From positions 67,718,059-67,782,058 of the forward strand of contig CATIUR010000001.1 of the NCBI GenBank assembly GCA_949592205.1: 64,000 bases of DNA, read 5' to 3'. The notes under the pieces were generated by a model. That model was not told where the DNA came from. It did not search any database and saw nothing but the letters and a program-made list of their open reading frames with translations. This DNA is from Helichrysum umbraculigerum (taxonomy: Eukaryota > Streptophyta > Magnoliopsida > Asterales > Asteraceae). Shown here in pieces: positions 42,491 through 54,630 of the stretch. Each line of letters opens with the position of its first letter. Positions within the stretch are counted from its first letter, which is position 1. The translations under genes were made by a program, and so were the position numbers.

Positions 42491-45400
42491 CTATGTTAAA
42501 TTCAAGTTGTCATCTTCATTGTAGTTGGCCCTTGAGAGAGTGAGCCATATCAGTAGAATGGTTCCCATGCTTGACCTGTCAAAGTTTTTACGTACAAAAA
42601 ATGTCGAAAAAATTATTATGGAAAACTACTTAGTAAAAAGATTTAACAATACAACACCAAATTTAGCAAATTAATTGTATGAAAGAATGGTTGATCATTT
42701 TTTATGATGTTTGATTTTTTATGCTAAATTTTGACCTTCCTGCTAATCTGTCAAATGTTGACTTTTTGTTTTGCAGAATCTGTCATTCCTTTTGCAAAAT
42801 GTTGACTTTGTTCAACTGTATTACACCATCTCTGCGAATTCATCCTTCACCGCAAAGTTGTATGTGAAATTTAGGTGTATTGCAGTGTAAGTAATAAAAG
42901 TTACTCCCTACGTATCAAAATAAATGTCCACAATCAGTTTTTACGGAGTTTAATAAATTATATTGTATGGTAATGAAGATGAAACTTTTACCCTTGCTTT
43001 TTGCGCGGAATCCCGGGTATCGGTTTTGAGAAAAGAATACATTGAGTGTTAAATGGTAAAGTTAATATGTTATTTTAAAAGTGGACACTTATTTTGAGAC
43101 AAAAATTAAAATAGAAATGTAGAGACTCATTTTGAGACGATGGAGTATAATTTTACATGTGGCAGTAAAGAGTGTTACGTACGTAATGTAGTAATTTATG
43201 CTCATTATTACCGTTCGGATGTGAAGTCGAATGTTATTTGGCGTCTCAGATTTCGTTTTAAAATGATGTTTGCATTAACTACTTTTAACATGTTAATCCT
43301 CTCACACATAATGTGTTGAGACGTGTGAATAATCGAACAAACGAAAGTTGAAACGGAGTTAAGAATTGGTCACGTGACCTTAGCTTAACATATTAAATGG
43401 TTTTTGCCCATAGTGGAATATCACGTGCATGGGATGGTTTGTTTTTACAAGACTTGCGAAGAAAGTTAAATTGAAGACGGCTGCGATAGTTCCCACGAAG
43501 TATTAATTTTCTTTTGCACGACTTATATAATGTACCCTATTATTGTAAAAACCCTAAGCCATGAAAATATAACAAAAGAAGAACTCTCTCGGTTTGGCCC
43601 CGTGGACTAAACCAATCTCCAAGTTGGAGATTGGACATAACCACGTTAAAATCCTTGTGTCGTTTACATTATCGTTTCGCAATTATTTATCTGGTTTGCT
43701 TGTTAATTGCTTTATTAGCGATTTGATTATTCGTTTATTGTTGTGGGTATAATTGTGTTCAATTATGCGCGTTGTTTGGGTCCTAAATTCCTAACAAGTG
43801 GTATCAGAGCTCAAGGTTGAGCGATTGGGAACAATAGCGGATGAAAGCACGATCAAGATGGATTGTTGATGGTTAGGGTTTTACTGAAGGATGGAGAGCT
43901 ATGGTTATTGTGGCCAGATAATCATAGTGGATCTAGATTCGGTTGAAGATAATCATCGGGGGGTAACGATTGAAAACGATACGGTTTTAGGATTTGTTTG
44001 CAACATGTGATCGAGATCGATAGACTCGTTTTTTGTTTAGATCACGATGAACTCAAAGAGTTGTTTTCCGGATTGAACAAGATTAGGGTTTTGTCTGGTG
44101 GGTTGTGACATGACGACACGGCGGTAGGCCGGTTGCGTTGTAACGGTGATTGTTCGCGGTGGTATAATGGAGTCGGTGATCGGGTTTCGATTGTTGGTTT
44201 GTTACGGAGAGAGAGATTTTGGGATCCGGGTTTTGGATTCGGGTTTATTATTCTTTGCGATCCCGTGCAAAAGAATAGATAAACATTATCAAACTTAGGG
44301 TTTGATGTTGCGAGTGTAGGGATGTGATGTCTCGGGAACTTCATTGATACGGACTTGGTTATTCAAAGATGTGAGGTTTGTTACGGTGCTCAAGAGGATG
44401 GTTTCTCGGTTGGGTAGACGGTTAATAAACGGTACCACATCAGTTTTGGTAATCGACAGTAATGGGTGTCAGAAGAAGTTTTGTTTTTCGCTCGCGGGTT
44501 GAAACGGGAGACCATGATTTTTTGGTCGAGTATTCCATGTTCTTGGAATGATTAGGCGGGTTAGAGCTACTACTCTTAAAGATATTGGTTGTAGAAGATG
44601 TCAGATAGAACGCGTTCGACTGGGCTTGAGTATTGGTTGATGTTTGGTTCAACGATAGAGTGATTCTTCTTGAGGAATCAATTGGAAATCTTCAAGTGGG
44701 TTAGAGGCGGAAAACCGTGTAAGTCCTAATGTTTGAGCTTTCGAATATTGTTGAGAGTGTCGGGAACTCTTGGTGGAGTTCGTTAACCGATGGAAGTATC
44801 GAAGCTAGTGGGAGTTTGGAAATTAGTGGAAGCTTTGGGGATTGGTGTGCAACAATTGGATCTCAGTTTCTACGGGTTTAGTTTGCGAATTCCGGGTAAC
44901 ACTAGAGCGTTCGGATCTTTGTTTTTACTCTCCAATGGCATATAAATTTGCGATTGACCGTGGGTGATGAACCAGAGTCTTCTCAGATAGCCATGATTGT
45001 TATTTTAATCTGTACAGTGGGAGCGGGCTGAGTGGGAGAAGATGTGTTCATTGAAACCGTAGCTACGTTTTGAGTCGGTGTACCAGCAGGAAAGTGAATT
45101 GTGAAGAAGTAGATTTCAAGGTTGTGATTGTGTTCTCACGGGTGAACCTTGATGATAATCTACGGGTTTGTTCTATCGGCGATTTTCTGATTGCTGGAAA
45201 GGAAAATCAGATGGACGAAATTCTGTACGGGTTGGTCGTTGACATGTCGGTGGCAGGATCCGATGTGGCTGAAATCGACGTGTTGAAGAGATGGGTATCT
45301 CTTGATAGAATCTTGTGGTTGAAGTCGTTGCACACTTCAACGCATCTTCTTGGGCTAGAAGATGGTGGTGCGGATAACCGGAGAGTGGTCCCAGTTTAGT

Positions 45401-48400
45401 AGCGGTGTTCAGTTAGCTTTGTATATCGAAAGTCTTCTGATTCTGTGAGATCAAGCAAGCGTGTCCTGGATGGTTTTCCGGCGGTATTGGTTGAGCTAAG
45501 AACAAGGTGTTGCTAAAGGGGCGTTAAAGGTGTTGTCTTATTTCCAGTTTCAATACGTGTAGTTGAAGAGCCTTTTATCGAAAGTCTATCTAACTCGAGT
45601 TTAGTTAGTGTGCGTGTTCCAATTGGTATTGGCGGTATGGAGAGGCGGATTCGACTTGATTGAAAGGGAATTATTGAGGGTTTAATAATTTTGGGTTTGT
45701 CCGATCTTCAAGTGGGAGATTGTTGAGACGTGTGAATAATCGAACAAACGAAAGTTGAAACGGAGTTAAGAATTGGTCACGTGACCTTAGCTTAACATAT
45801 TAAATGGTTTTTGCCCATAGTGGAATATCACGTGCATGGGATGGTTTGTTTTTACAAGACTTGCGAAGAAAGTTAAATTGAAGTCGGCTGCGATAGTTCC
45901 CACGAAGTATTAATTTTCTTTTGCACGACTTATATAATGTACCCTATTATTGTAAAAACCCTAAGCCATGAAAATATAACAAAAGAAGAACTCTCTCGGT
46001 TTGGCCCCGTGGACTAAACCAATCTCCAAGTTGGAGATTGGACATAACCACGTTAAAATCCTTGTGTCGTTTACATTATCGTTTCGCAATTATTTATCTG
46101 GTTTGCTTGTTAATTGCTTTATTAGCGATTTGATTATTCGTTTATTGTTGTGGGTATAATTGTGTTCAATTATGCGCGTTGTTTGGGTCCTAAATTCCTA
46201 ACATAATGTACTTACAAGGTGGCAAAGAAGAAGAGGATTCTTTTAGGAGTTATGACAGATGATTGCTTAAAACTTGTTAATCTCTTCCCATAAAGATTGT
46301 TTTTCGCTGGTATTCCGGCGCTCTTGGAGTTGCCACCTGTCATGATGGTAATTTGATGGTGGGCTTGTTGTGTGCTGTTGATGCGGTCCGTTGCATGGTT
46401 CACTAACATCAACTTTTCTGGCGTGGTACCCGCCATTACAGAATCTGCCAAATAAAGAATTGCATCATCTGTATATATAGAAACAAAAAGTAATGACATT
46501 CATCCACTACTTTTTATTTTTTATATAAATAGATTCAACTTTTCAGTCATACTTTCGTTAATACTACACATATGATCTTTTCGTAATTCGTTTGATATTA
46601 ATTTAAACGAATCCTACTAGTACCATTTCTCGAGGGAAAACGTTCTTGTGGAGTCAGGAAAGGGAGGGCTTTTGTGAAATAGTTTGTGAGTTCAATCCCA
46701 ATGTATAACTTTTCGCGGTTCGTAAAAAACGGTTGAATATATAATCCCTGAGTTATGATTCTTTGGTCGGATCCAAGCTAGGGTTCACTGGTTTGGAGTT
46801 TGCTCGTCGAAATAACCTTTTTGTGAACCTAATCGAGAATAAACTTAAAATCCACGTAACGTTTGTACGAGTTCTAAGAGCCTTCCCAACCGTGGTTGAA
46901 CCACTTCCAAACCACTTCTGACACATCAGCGCCACATCAGCTTTCCACTAACTGATTCAAAACTGATTCCCCCATGCCAACAGTTTAACCACTTACAAAC
47001 CACTTTATTTTCATTTTAATTATTTACTACAAACCAAATTAAAATAAAACATATTTCATTAAATGAAAATAAAACATCACATAAAATAACTAAAACACAC
47101 TTTTTAAAATTTGAATATTTAAAAATTTGAATTTTAAAAATTTTGATTTTTTAAAATTTGGTAGGCAAAAACCACCGTCCCATTTTGAATATATATATTT
47201 TGGTATACGCCGTACGCCGAAGAAAACAAAAATAAAAAGGAATAAAGTGATGCGGGGCCCACACTTATCCCAACTGGTTTGAACCAGTTTGCCGATTATA
47301 ACCAGTTCCACCCACTAACCGGTTTGAAACCGGTTAGCGATGGCATCCTCCAACCAATCGGTTCCAAACCGATTCCCCAAACCGATTTGCCGTTGGGAAG
47401 ACTCTAAGCACCGATGGGTGCAATATTCATTGCGAGTTGTTCTTTGAGTTCCAATATAATTCTCTCTCCCCTTCTATAAAACGCTTATTGTTGATAACTC
47501 ATAACTAACAAACGGTACTATTATTTAGACTCCTCCCAATGGTGACGCCAACTGACACCATCAGTTGACGCCAGCTCAGCGTCACGTCAACTTTTCCCCC
47601 AACTGACACAAACTGACACTCCCCTGCCAACAGCAACATCACTTCCCTTATTTTCAGGGCCCCACACACTATTTAATCTATATATTCAATACAAAAACTT
47701 AAATAAATACATTTTTATTAATAAAAAATATACTCCCTCCGTCCCATTTCTATTGTCCATTATTTCCATTTTGGGGTGTACCAAATTAATTGTCCACTTC
47801 CATAAATAGAAAGTTTAAGGAAATAAAGTTCTTTTTTACCCCTAGTGTATATATATAAGACAAAAAAATAGGTAAAAAGTAGAGGGTAAAACTGTCATTT
47901 TATCAAAAAGTAAGAGAGAGATAGTTATATTTTCTTAAACTGCGTGTCTTTTGTCTGGTGACAATAAAATTGGGACGTTGGGAGTATATTACAATTATAA
48001 ATTTAACTTATATGTAATATAAAATACTATTAGAACAAATAAATTATTGGAAAAAACATAATACAATACAGTGTTTTAAGTTTTTAACTCAATCAAAATA
48101 AGTAAAAATGGCCCATTTCCAATTTGAAGTTTAGGCCCACTCCAATCTAAAAGATAGTCCATTCATTAAATAAGTAAAAATGACCCATTTCTAAACCTAA
48201 AAGTCATCTTCTTCCTCCCGTCATTCTGTAACTTCCTTCATTCTTCTTCTTCTTCTTTTTTTTTTTTTTTTTGTTTTTCTCCCCAAACACAAAAAAGAAG
48301 AAAGAAAAAATTCGAAATTAAAAACGAAACTGAAAGAAAAACGACATGGCCCCACCTTCCCTTTCTCTTTCCTCCGTCGGGAAACCGAAGTTTCAAACCG

Positions 48401-49746
48401 ACGCCCCCAAACCGACGGGCCGTGCCTATGGCGTCGGTCCCGTCGGTGCCCAACCGACGCCCAAAGCGATGGCCGTTGGGAGGAGTCTTATACGTTCTTA
48501 TATACAGTAAACTATATATACATGTGCTCCATTTGAAATAATTTTAAAACTCAAAGACTGGTAATTAGACAATTGAAAGAGACAGCATAAGACAAGACGT
48601 GCTTAACTACTTGTTTGGTTCTGTTTACCATCTTCACTTTTAATTTTTTAAATCTATAAATGTACAAAATAAATTTAGCAAAATATACTCTGTATAAATT
48701 TTCATTTTAGGAAAATGATAAGATGTTACCTTTCGATGAGGTTATAGTGTCTCTATCGTCATCATTCACTATACAATTCGAATTTATCTTCTTCTCTGCC
48801 CCTATTTGTGACCCTTTTCTTGATAGACTCCTTTCCAACTACAAAACATAGACATTGTACGTAGGAATTAAGATAAAGTGGATAACATATAAGTAAACAT
48901 AATTAAAGTTTAATGTACTTATACATTTGAAGCAAATGACAGCCGGATTGAGACAATACAAGTATAGTTGTTGTGATGTTACTTCAAAATAAATTTAGAG
49001 GTACTGTTACATCGAACTATTGTTTTAAAGAAGAACCTTTCGAAGAGTCATTCATGAATCTAGTTGTCTTCAGGTAGTTTAAAATACAGGGATAAGATAC
49101 ATACCGCTAGCATGCAGTACGCAAAGATATTAGGGCCTTAAACTGCAGTTTTAAAAATGTAAACTGGGTCCAAATTAAAACTGCATGTAATGTAATGTAA
49201 TGCTTAACATACTGCTAGCAGCACGCATCATTTGATCTGAAAATCAAATAGATTGAGATATCGAATTAAAGGTAGGATTTGTTTGGATTCAGTTATATTC
49301 TAGTCAATCAAGTGGGCTTTAACATAGCAAAAATACAAATCTTTATTGACACACTTGCGTGTTATGTACGTATTCAATCTTTCGGGATTGTAAGAAAACT
49401 ATCTTCTAGCTAACTAACATGAAGCAAAAGACTAAAGCTTCGACTTTCAGGGAAAGACCAAACTTGTTTGCAAGAGCAACAAAGTGAAAATGATGATAAC
49501 TCAAATGCTAGTATTTACCAGCTTCTAACGACTTTTTCCAATAACAATTTGTATCAAATTTTATTCAAATATAAAACGTTAAAAAGTAAATAATTAACAT
49601 ACATTTTTTCTTGAAGTAAGAGTGAGATCTTTGTTGGTAGAGATATGATTCATGTCTACTGTGAAGTTACCAGATGTGGTCATGGTAAAAATATGATCAG
49701 AAGCTGCAAGTTTGTGGGTGCCTTTTTCTGGTAATCCTCCTTGCAT
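42491..49746 (-). CDS. Host gene: tail-anchored membrane protein of unknown function, 5 exons
   Basis: Not recognised by name. Coding exons in sense order: 49746-49603 (exon 2, starting MQGGLPEKG), 48838-48730, 46468-46216 and 42575-42491; exon 1 is untranslated. All introns are GT-AG (donors GTATGT, GTATGT, GTAACA, GTAAGT; acceptors TTTGCAG, TTTTGTAG, TATACAG, TTTGACAG) and the phases fit at every join (0, 1, 2), giving one frame of 196 residues. The middle has a basic, serine-rich segment (LERSLSRKGSQIG, 49-61). Residues about 162-182 form a hydrophobic helix preceded by KR, and a short acidic tail ends the protein, so it is probably tail-anchored with its N-terminus in the cytosol. Introns 3 and 4 are swollen by transposons. 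The exon model is from splice signals only. Confidence 0.72.
42904..43145. mobile_element. Stowaway-type MITE in intron 4
   Basis: 242 bp flanked by TA (42902-42903 and 43146-43147). Termini CTCCCTACGTATCAAAATAA and the reverse complement of ...TTTTGAGACGATGGAG are imperfect inverted repeats of the Tc1/mariner Stowaway class (usual start CTCCCTCCGTCCC). There is no coding capacity. Confidence 0.8.
43314..43796 (+). repeat. Left LTR of the young copia-like element
   Basis: 483 bp, TG...CA; contains AGAACTCTCTCGGTTTGGCC and a GGAGATTGG motif. Nearly identical to 45721-46203. Confidence 0.93.
45721..46203 (+). repeat. Right LTR of the young copia-like element
   Basis: 483 bp directly after the purine tract; followed by the TAATG target copy, only seven bases from the host exon 4 boundary at 46216. 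Confidence 0.93.
46878..47404. mobile_element. PIF/Harbinger-like non-autonomous element in intron 3
   Basis: 527 bp with TAA on both sides (46875-46877 and 47405-47407) and termini GAGCCTTCCCAACCG and CGTTGGGAAGACTC (inverted). The 3-bp TWA target and TIR form fit PIF/Harbinger (Tourist) elements. The interior is AT-rich with repeated ACCACTT and AACCGGTT stretches and no transposase frame. Confidence 0.72.
47528..48487. mobile_element. Second PIF/Harbinger-like element in intron 3
   Basis: 960 bp, TTA on both sides (47525-47527 and 48488-48490), termini GACTCCTCCCAATGG and CCGTTGGGAGGAGTC (inverted). Related in terminus to the element at 46878. It contains a nested Stowaway MITE (47733-47984) and a T-run with CTT repeats near 48243-48272. 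No transposase frame; the minus frame at 48238-48453 is not supported. Confidence 0.72.
47733..47984. mobile_element. Stowaway-type MITE nested in a PIF-like element
   Basis: 252 bp, TA target copies at 47731-47732 and 47985-47986. Inverted ends: CTCCCTCCGTCCCATTTCTA and the complement of ATTGGGACGTTGGGAG. Confidence 0.82.
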
Positions 49747-49983
49747 GAGCTTGTTATATCTGCAAACAAATAAGTAGCAAACAAACCAATAAAGAATGTA
49801 AATAGCAAGAAAAATTGTGAACATATATGCTTCAGATGATCATATGCAGAAAACGAGTTGCAAATAGCAAGAAAATATATTCATAGAAGCGATTAAAGTA
49901 CGATACATACGTCATAAATTTTACAGAGCTAGAATCAGATCATGTAACATATAAGATATGAAAATGAAAAGATGATTACATAC

Positions 49984-50136
49984 CAGTTTCTGTTGATAGA
50001 ATTTGTAAGTTGTAATTAAATTCATAAATTTGGTGGAGTGGAAGAATGTTTTGGGGTTTTCAAGGAGGATTTGGATGAAAGTGGGTGTGTTGATGGAAAG
50101 GTAAAATAGAAGGATCGGTCACATAAAATATATAAA
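49984..50136 (-). promoter_or_regulatory. Promoter and untranslated exon 1 of the host gene
   Basis: A TATA-like CCTTTATATATTTT lies at 50126-50139 (minus strand). Some 25-35 bases on, a likely transcript start near 50100 leads into a C/A-rich leader ending at the GTATGT donor (exon end 49984). The leader holds an upstream ATG (50025-50023) that would encode about 15 codons across the splice and stop at 49756-49754, seven bases before the main ATG at 49746. The transcript start is inferred. Confidence 0.5.
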
Positions 50137-50142
50137 GGTTTT

Positions 50143-52758
50143 CACATAAAAAGAACATAGGTCCAACAAGTTATGATGGGTTTGGGTGGCTTTTTAATTA
50201 TTTTTTATTAAATTATGTTTACGGGTCGGATTTAATCAAATTTGAGGGCTGGTTTTATGGAGATAAAAACTATAAAATCATGCCCATTTCTTCATTATTT
50301 TTATTTTTATATATGTTATAAAACATAATTTGGTTGGTAGCTCGAACAGGATATCATCCTCGATCGTTTGATGATTTAACAAGTTATATGTAAAACAAAT
50401 AAGACTATACGATAAAGTGTCAAACATCTACATCTGGGGAAGTAGAAGAAGAAGGTTCAAATTTCACTTGATGCAAATAATTTGTAGTGGTCAGGTGTGG
50501 AGCTTTATATGGACCAAGTCTATGTGAAGGTGGATTATTTTTTTGTTCTTTCGTTTTGATTTAGGAATAGCAGATGAAAACATAATACATGAGACGCATT
50601 CTATCAAAATGAAACGTAAATCAACATTTACAAACATCACCAAATCTATTAAACGATTATTCGTCATAATAAGATGATAGCAAGTTTAACTTCAATTCCT
50701 CTCCTATAGAATCATATTGATTCTACGAATTTTTTTACTTAATTGTAGCTTCTTTTCGATATTTCCAAATACTCCTTAAAATCCGCAAAATTGAAGCAGT
50801 TAATTGCAACTCTATTTCTTGATGGTCGTTACAAGTGGGTCATTGTTTTAAGTGTAAGTGATCGATCGGAATTTTTTTCAAGTGTGATTAACTTTTTTTG
50901 GAAGGCTTTTGTTGATAATTCTTCAAGTGTGATTTTTCACTATTACTTACTGAGTTGGGCATATCATTTAAGCCCAGCCCACACGAGAGGGAATAGCCCT
51001 TTCCCAAAAGAGTTGGGCATATCTATTTCGGGCAATCCCTTATAGACCTTTTCTAGGCCCAATTTCCTTTATTAGGTGAAGCAGATCTTGTGAGATGAGA
51101 ATGATTTACCCACGGGCACCCATCCGGTTGTGGGTGGTAATCCCATGAAATCTTACCCGCGAGTACGGGTACCTGTAAAATATTGTACCAGACTCTTAGA
51201 AGCGAGAAATATAACGATAGCTCAAACTACCCTTGGTGAGCTTTAGCGGGTTGTGGATATTTACTTCACCGGTGTACTCAACCTACGAACCTATAAAACA
51301 TATTTAATTTTCCTCGCATATATATGTATGTATATGTATATATAAACAATTATATAATGCATATACCCATTTTCAACTTTAAGAGATTAAGTTTCAACCA
51401 ATATTAAATCTTGACCTTCAAATTCTATCAAAACCAATCCAACGGTTCTCTTTCTTTGATCTCCACCCCCTGCCCAACCTAACTATATAAACACTCAAAT
51501 AACAAATAAACACATACTGTACACTCTAAAACACACACACAATCGCTGGATTCTCCCAAATCTGGTATTCACTCAAAACATAGACACACAAAAAACCACA
51601 CTACCACCAAAATCTTTTCATCCACCGCAAACATATGGAAACATAACTACATACTCTGCTGCCGAAGCAACCAAACGTAATTTTCTTAGATCCAAAATGG
51701 TTTTCTTAGAATGTAAAAGGCGTGTACTAAAATCTTTAGATCGAAACGATGAAAATGAAGTCGAAAACTCGAAGTTCTTAAATGATTCTGGTTGAGTGTG
51801 GTACACATGGTACTTCGTCAGATAACACCCATGCTACCACCGTTTACAAATGAAAAACTTGCTTCTACCATGGTCTTTCGGTCAGATCTACTATTTATAA
51901 TACTCCGTATTTTTGGTTGATATATCGTAAATTTTATTGTTTATTGTTGTAGATCTAAACGTTTATGGTGCTTTATCGTTAAATCTATGACCAGAATACT
52001 CCTTGTAATCACGGATCTGTGGCCATCGTCAAGAACAGCTTCACCGCCATTATTTAACAGGTATTTAATCTTAGGTTTTTATTATTAAATTGGATCTATT
52101 ATTTATTTTTGCAAAGGTGAACCTCTAAGCTTGTGTTTTTGGTGTAGATACGAGAAAATGGATACCTGGTTCAAGGTTGAAAGAAAACAAAAATCTAGGT
52201 AATAAGAGACAATATAGATCTTTTTAGATTTTTTGTTGCATTATATTTATATTATATCATTGATTGATTAGTTTAATTTGGTAGAATATTTATTGGTACT
52301 ATTGTACATGTATTTTTTATTTGGATCATGAATAAAATACGAAGTACTACTTTCAATGCAGTTTGTACAACTAATTGAATACCTTTTTTTTTTTTCTTTC
52401 TTTTTCCTACAATGGTTATTCTGGATAGATGAGAGTATTAAAAGGTTAAAACTTTACGTATTGTAAATTACCTCTCATCATTTTTACGGAGTAGTTCTTA
52501 ACATTAGATAGGGTTAGTAGTGTATTTAAATAGAATTATAAAGAAGAAAAGTCTCGGGTGAAATTTTTAAAAGCATGCATTATAGATTTTCAAAAGACGT
52601 CAGATTATTTATCAGCATTTTCAATTTCCAAAGTTTGACATTTCAAATTTTAAATTTAAATTGTAAATTTGTACTACCTCCCATAAAAAGCTGCAAAATT
52701 GGTATTACCTTTTTAGATAAAAACAAAAACATAAAAATTCAATTTGACCACTGTTATA
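50143..52758. other. Intergenic sequence without a supported gene
   Basis: AT-rich. A degenerate ACCCG/CGGGT-rich patch at 51110-51180 resembles the one at 55030-55190. A plus-strand CTATATAAACAC motif at 51483 followed by a C/A-rich stretch resembles a promoter, but the first ATG (51632) meets a stop after two codons, so no gene is claimed. The small frames at 50791 and 51618 lack family resemblance. Confidence 0.45.
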
Positions 52759-52767
52759 CTTGATGTA

Positions 52768-53264
52768 TGGGAAAAATCACAGATTTGATCCGTTTACCAA
52801 CCCATTTTTAACAAAGTAATCCGTTGACTTTCATTTTTCACAAACTAATCCATCGATTGGCGCCGCCCCCGGCGCCCCGGCGCCCCTGACACAACCTACC
52901 ACCCAAATAATGCCACGTGTACGAGGATTTCGCCAAAAAAAAAACCAAACCGGCGCCCCATGCATTTTTTGGCGCCCCTCTCTCTCTTCATTTTGGCGCC
53001 AATCAACCAAAAAAAAAAAAAAAATGGCGCCCCACCCCTATTTTTTGCAGGTGATCGGCGCCCCACCTTTTTTTCCTTGGCGCCAATGGTTTTTTTTTTG
53101 GCGAAATCCTCGTACACGTGGCATTATTTGGGTGGTGGGTTGTGTCAGGGGCGCCGGGGCGCCGGGGGCGGCGCCAATCGGTGGATTAGTTTGTGATAAA
53201 TGAAAGTCAACGGATTACTTTGTTAAAAATGGGTTGGTAAACGGATCAAATCTGTGATTTTCCC
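52768..53264. mobile_element. Mutator-like foldback element with GGCGCC-rich core
   Basis: About 497 bp, flanked by CTTGATGTA (52759-52767 and 53265-53273), a 9-base duplication as made by Mutator elements. Inverted repeats of about 175 bp begin TGGGAAAAATCACAG and end near GGATTTCGCC. The short centre is low in complexity, with A or T runs alternating with GGCGCC; about a dozen GGCGCC sites occur across the element. There is no transposase; frames at 52896-53203 are by-products of the repeat. Confidence 0.82.
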
Positions 53265-53273
53265 CTTGATGTA

Positions 53274-53860
53274 AAACAACTTGAAAAATTGTATGGAATA
53301 TTACATCTTTACATACCAATTTTTAAAGCTTTTAAACTGGAACGAAGTACTCTCTTTGTTTAAATCTTTTTAGTTATAGTTATTATTATTATATATAAAA
53401 GATCAAACACTCACTTAGCTGTTATTTAATGCTTAAGCCAACTAATCTATTAAAACCTTACTGCTTGAAGTATATAGTAATAAAAACTAAAGACAGTTTG
53501 AAATGGTAATAGAAATTAGCGTGACTTTGGTTTTCGAATATTTTCAATTGATTTAAATTCGTCAAAATAATTGGCTTTCACTGAATACTAATTCCTTTTG
53601 AGTTGGGGAATTTTTAGACTTTTTGATTAATTAATTCGTGAATCAAACACCTCTGTTGAACGAAATTGAGATTCTAATTTCATTGCATTCCAATAAAATC
53701 CTGCGGACTAAATGCAACCTTAGAGTTTGAAATATTGTTAAAACCTTATTCATACAAGAGTGAAACTAATTTCTTAAAACCAGTCGAAAATCATTCTTTT
53801 TACTAAAAGTGACAATCTTTACAATTGAGTGATTCCGTACACTAATACAGGATGCAGTAT
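53274..53860. other. AT-rich sequence, nothing recognised
   Basis: No frame, terminus or RNA gene could be supported between the Mutator-like and hAT-like elements. Confidence 0.45.
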
Positions 53861-53868
53861 ATACCTTT

Positions 53869-54630
53869 TAGGGGGGAGTGTGGGTCGGTTATGACCCAAA
53901 ACCGAACTTTCGGTTAATGAAAAGTGAAAACTGATCGGTTTCGGTTAAATCGGTTATGGTTAATCGGTTTTTTAGAATATTGTGGGTCGGTTATTGGTTA
54001 ACCGTCGCTTAACCCAAAACTAAAAACTGAAATCGTGTGAAGGAAATATTTAAGGTGTAGATCTTTTTATTTGAGTAGTGCTTGCAAATTTACAATATCG
54101 GTGTTTCAGTTTTGAGATACGAGGAGGAGAACGGAGAAAAAGAAGAGGTGGAATATTGCCATATTGGTACAAACTACAAACAAGATAATCAAGTTAACAA
54201 AACCCTAAATAAAAGATCTACTACTAAGTTTAAAGACCAATAAATAATTGAAAGATTGTTAAAAATATTGATACGGTTATATTTATCATTTTCATAATCT
54301 AGCCCACTTAGCCCACTACCGTCCATATATCCATACGCCAAATTGCCAAAAGATGAATGCAGCCTCATGTCATGAAATCAAAAATCATGTGTCTATAATT
54401 TATTAAGAATAATCGTATATATTAAGTTTAAGTAATAATATATGAACAAAATATTGCATATAAGTAAATATGAGCGGTTCGGTTAATTCGGTTCGATTTT
54501 TAGCTAATAACCGTAATCGAACCGCTAATTTCGGTTATTCCAAATTTAAGAAACCAAACCGTCAGTTAAGTAAATGGTTCGGTTAAGTCGGTTCGGTCTT
54601 TCGGTTAAATCGGTTTTATGCTCACCCCTA
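53869..54630. mobile_element. hAT-like non-autonomous element with CGGTT repeats
   Basis: 762 bp with ends TAGGGGGGAGTGTGGGTCGG and, inverted, TAGGGGTGAGCATAAAACCG. Flanking 8-mers ATACCTTT and ATACTTTT match at 7 of 8 positions, as for an aged hAT target duplication. Both subterminal regions are full of CGGTTAA/CGGTTCGG repeats. There is no transposase frame. Confidence 0.65.

Larger units (their letters stand above)
43314..46203 (+). mobile_element. Young non-coding LTR retrotransposon in intron 4
   Basis: Two 483-bp LTRs (43314-43796 and 45721-46203; TGTTGAGACG...TTCCTAACA) flank a 1.92-kb interior and are bracketed by a perfect TAATG duplication (43309-43313 and 46204-46208). By eye the LTRs differ at one base (GAAGACGG versus GAAGTCGG), so the insertion is very recent. 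A TGGTATCAGAGC primer site lies at 43799-43810 and a purine tract AAGTGGGAGAT at 45710-45720; this layout and the TGTTGAGA terminus are typical of Ty1/copia. The interior has no gag or pol; the longest sense frame (45070-45399, 109 residues) resembles nothing I know. It is a TRIM/LARD-like parasite that needs a helper. It sits in the gene's intron opposite to transcription. Confidence 0.9.

Noticed and set aside
42516..42575. Alternative last-exon frame ending at TGA 42518-42516
   Set aside because: It does not fit the phase left by exon 4 (two bases carried over); the frame ending at 42491 does, and it gives a membrane helix.
45070..45399. 109-residue frame in the young LTR element
   Set aside because: No family resemblance, no nucleocapsid or enzymatic motif, and the rest of the interior is closed; kept only as a remark.
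51484..51810. Possible plus-strand gene after a TATATAAA motif
   Set aside because: The first ATG stops after two codons and no consistent exon chain could be traced.
52896..53203. Three overlapping small frames
   Set aside because: All are generated by the GGCGCC-rich foldback element and its inverted repeats.
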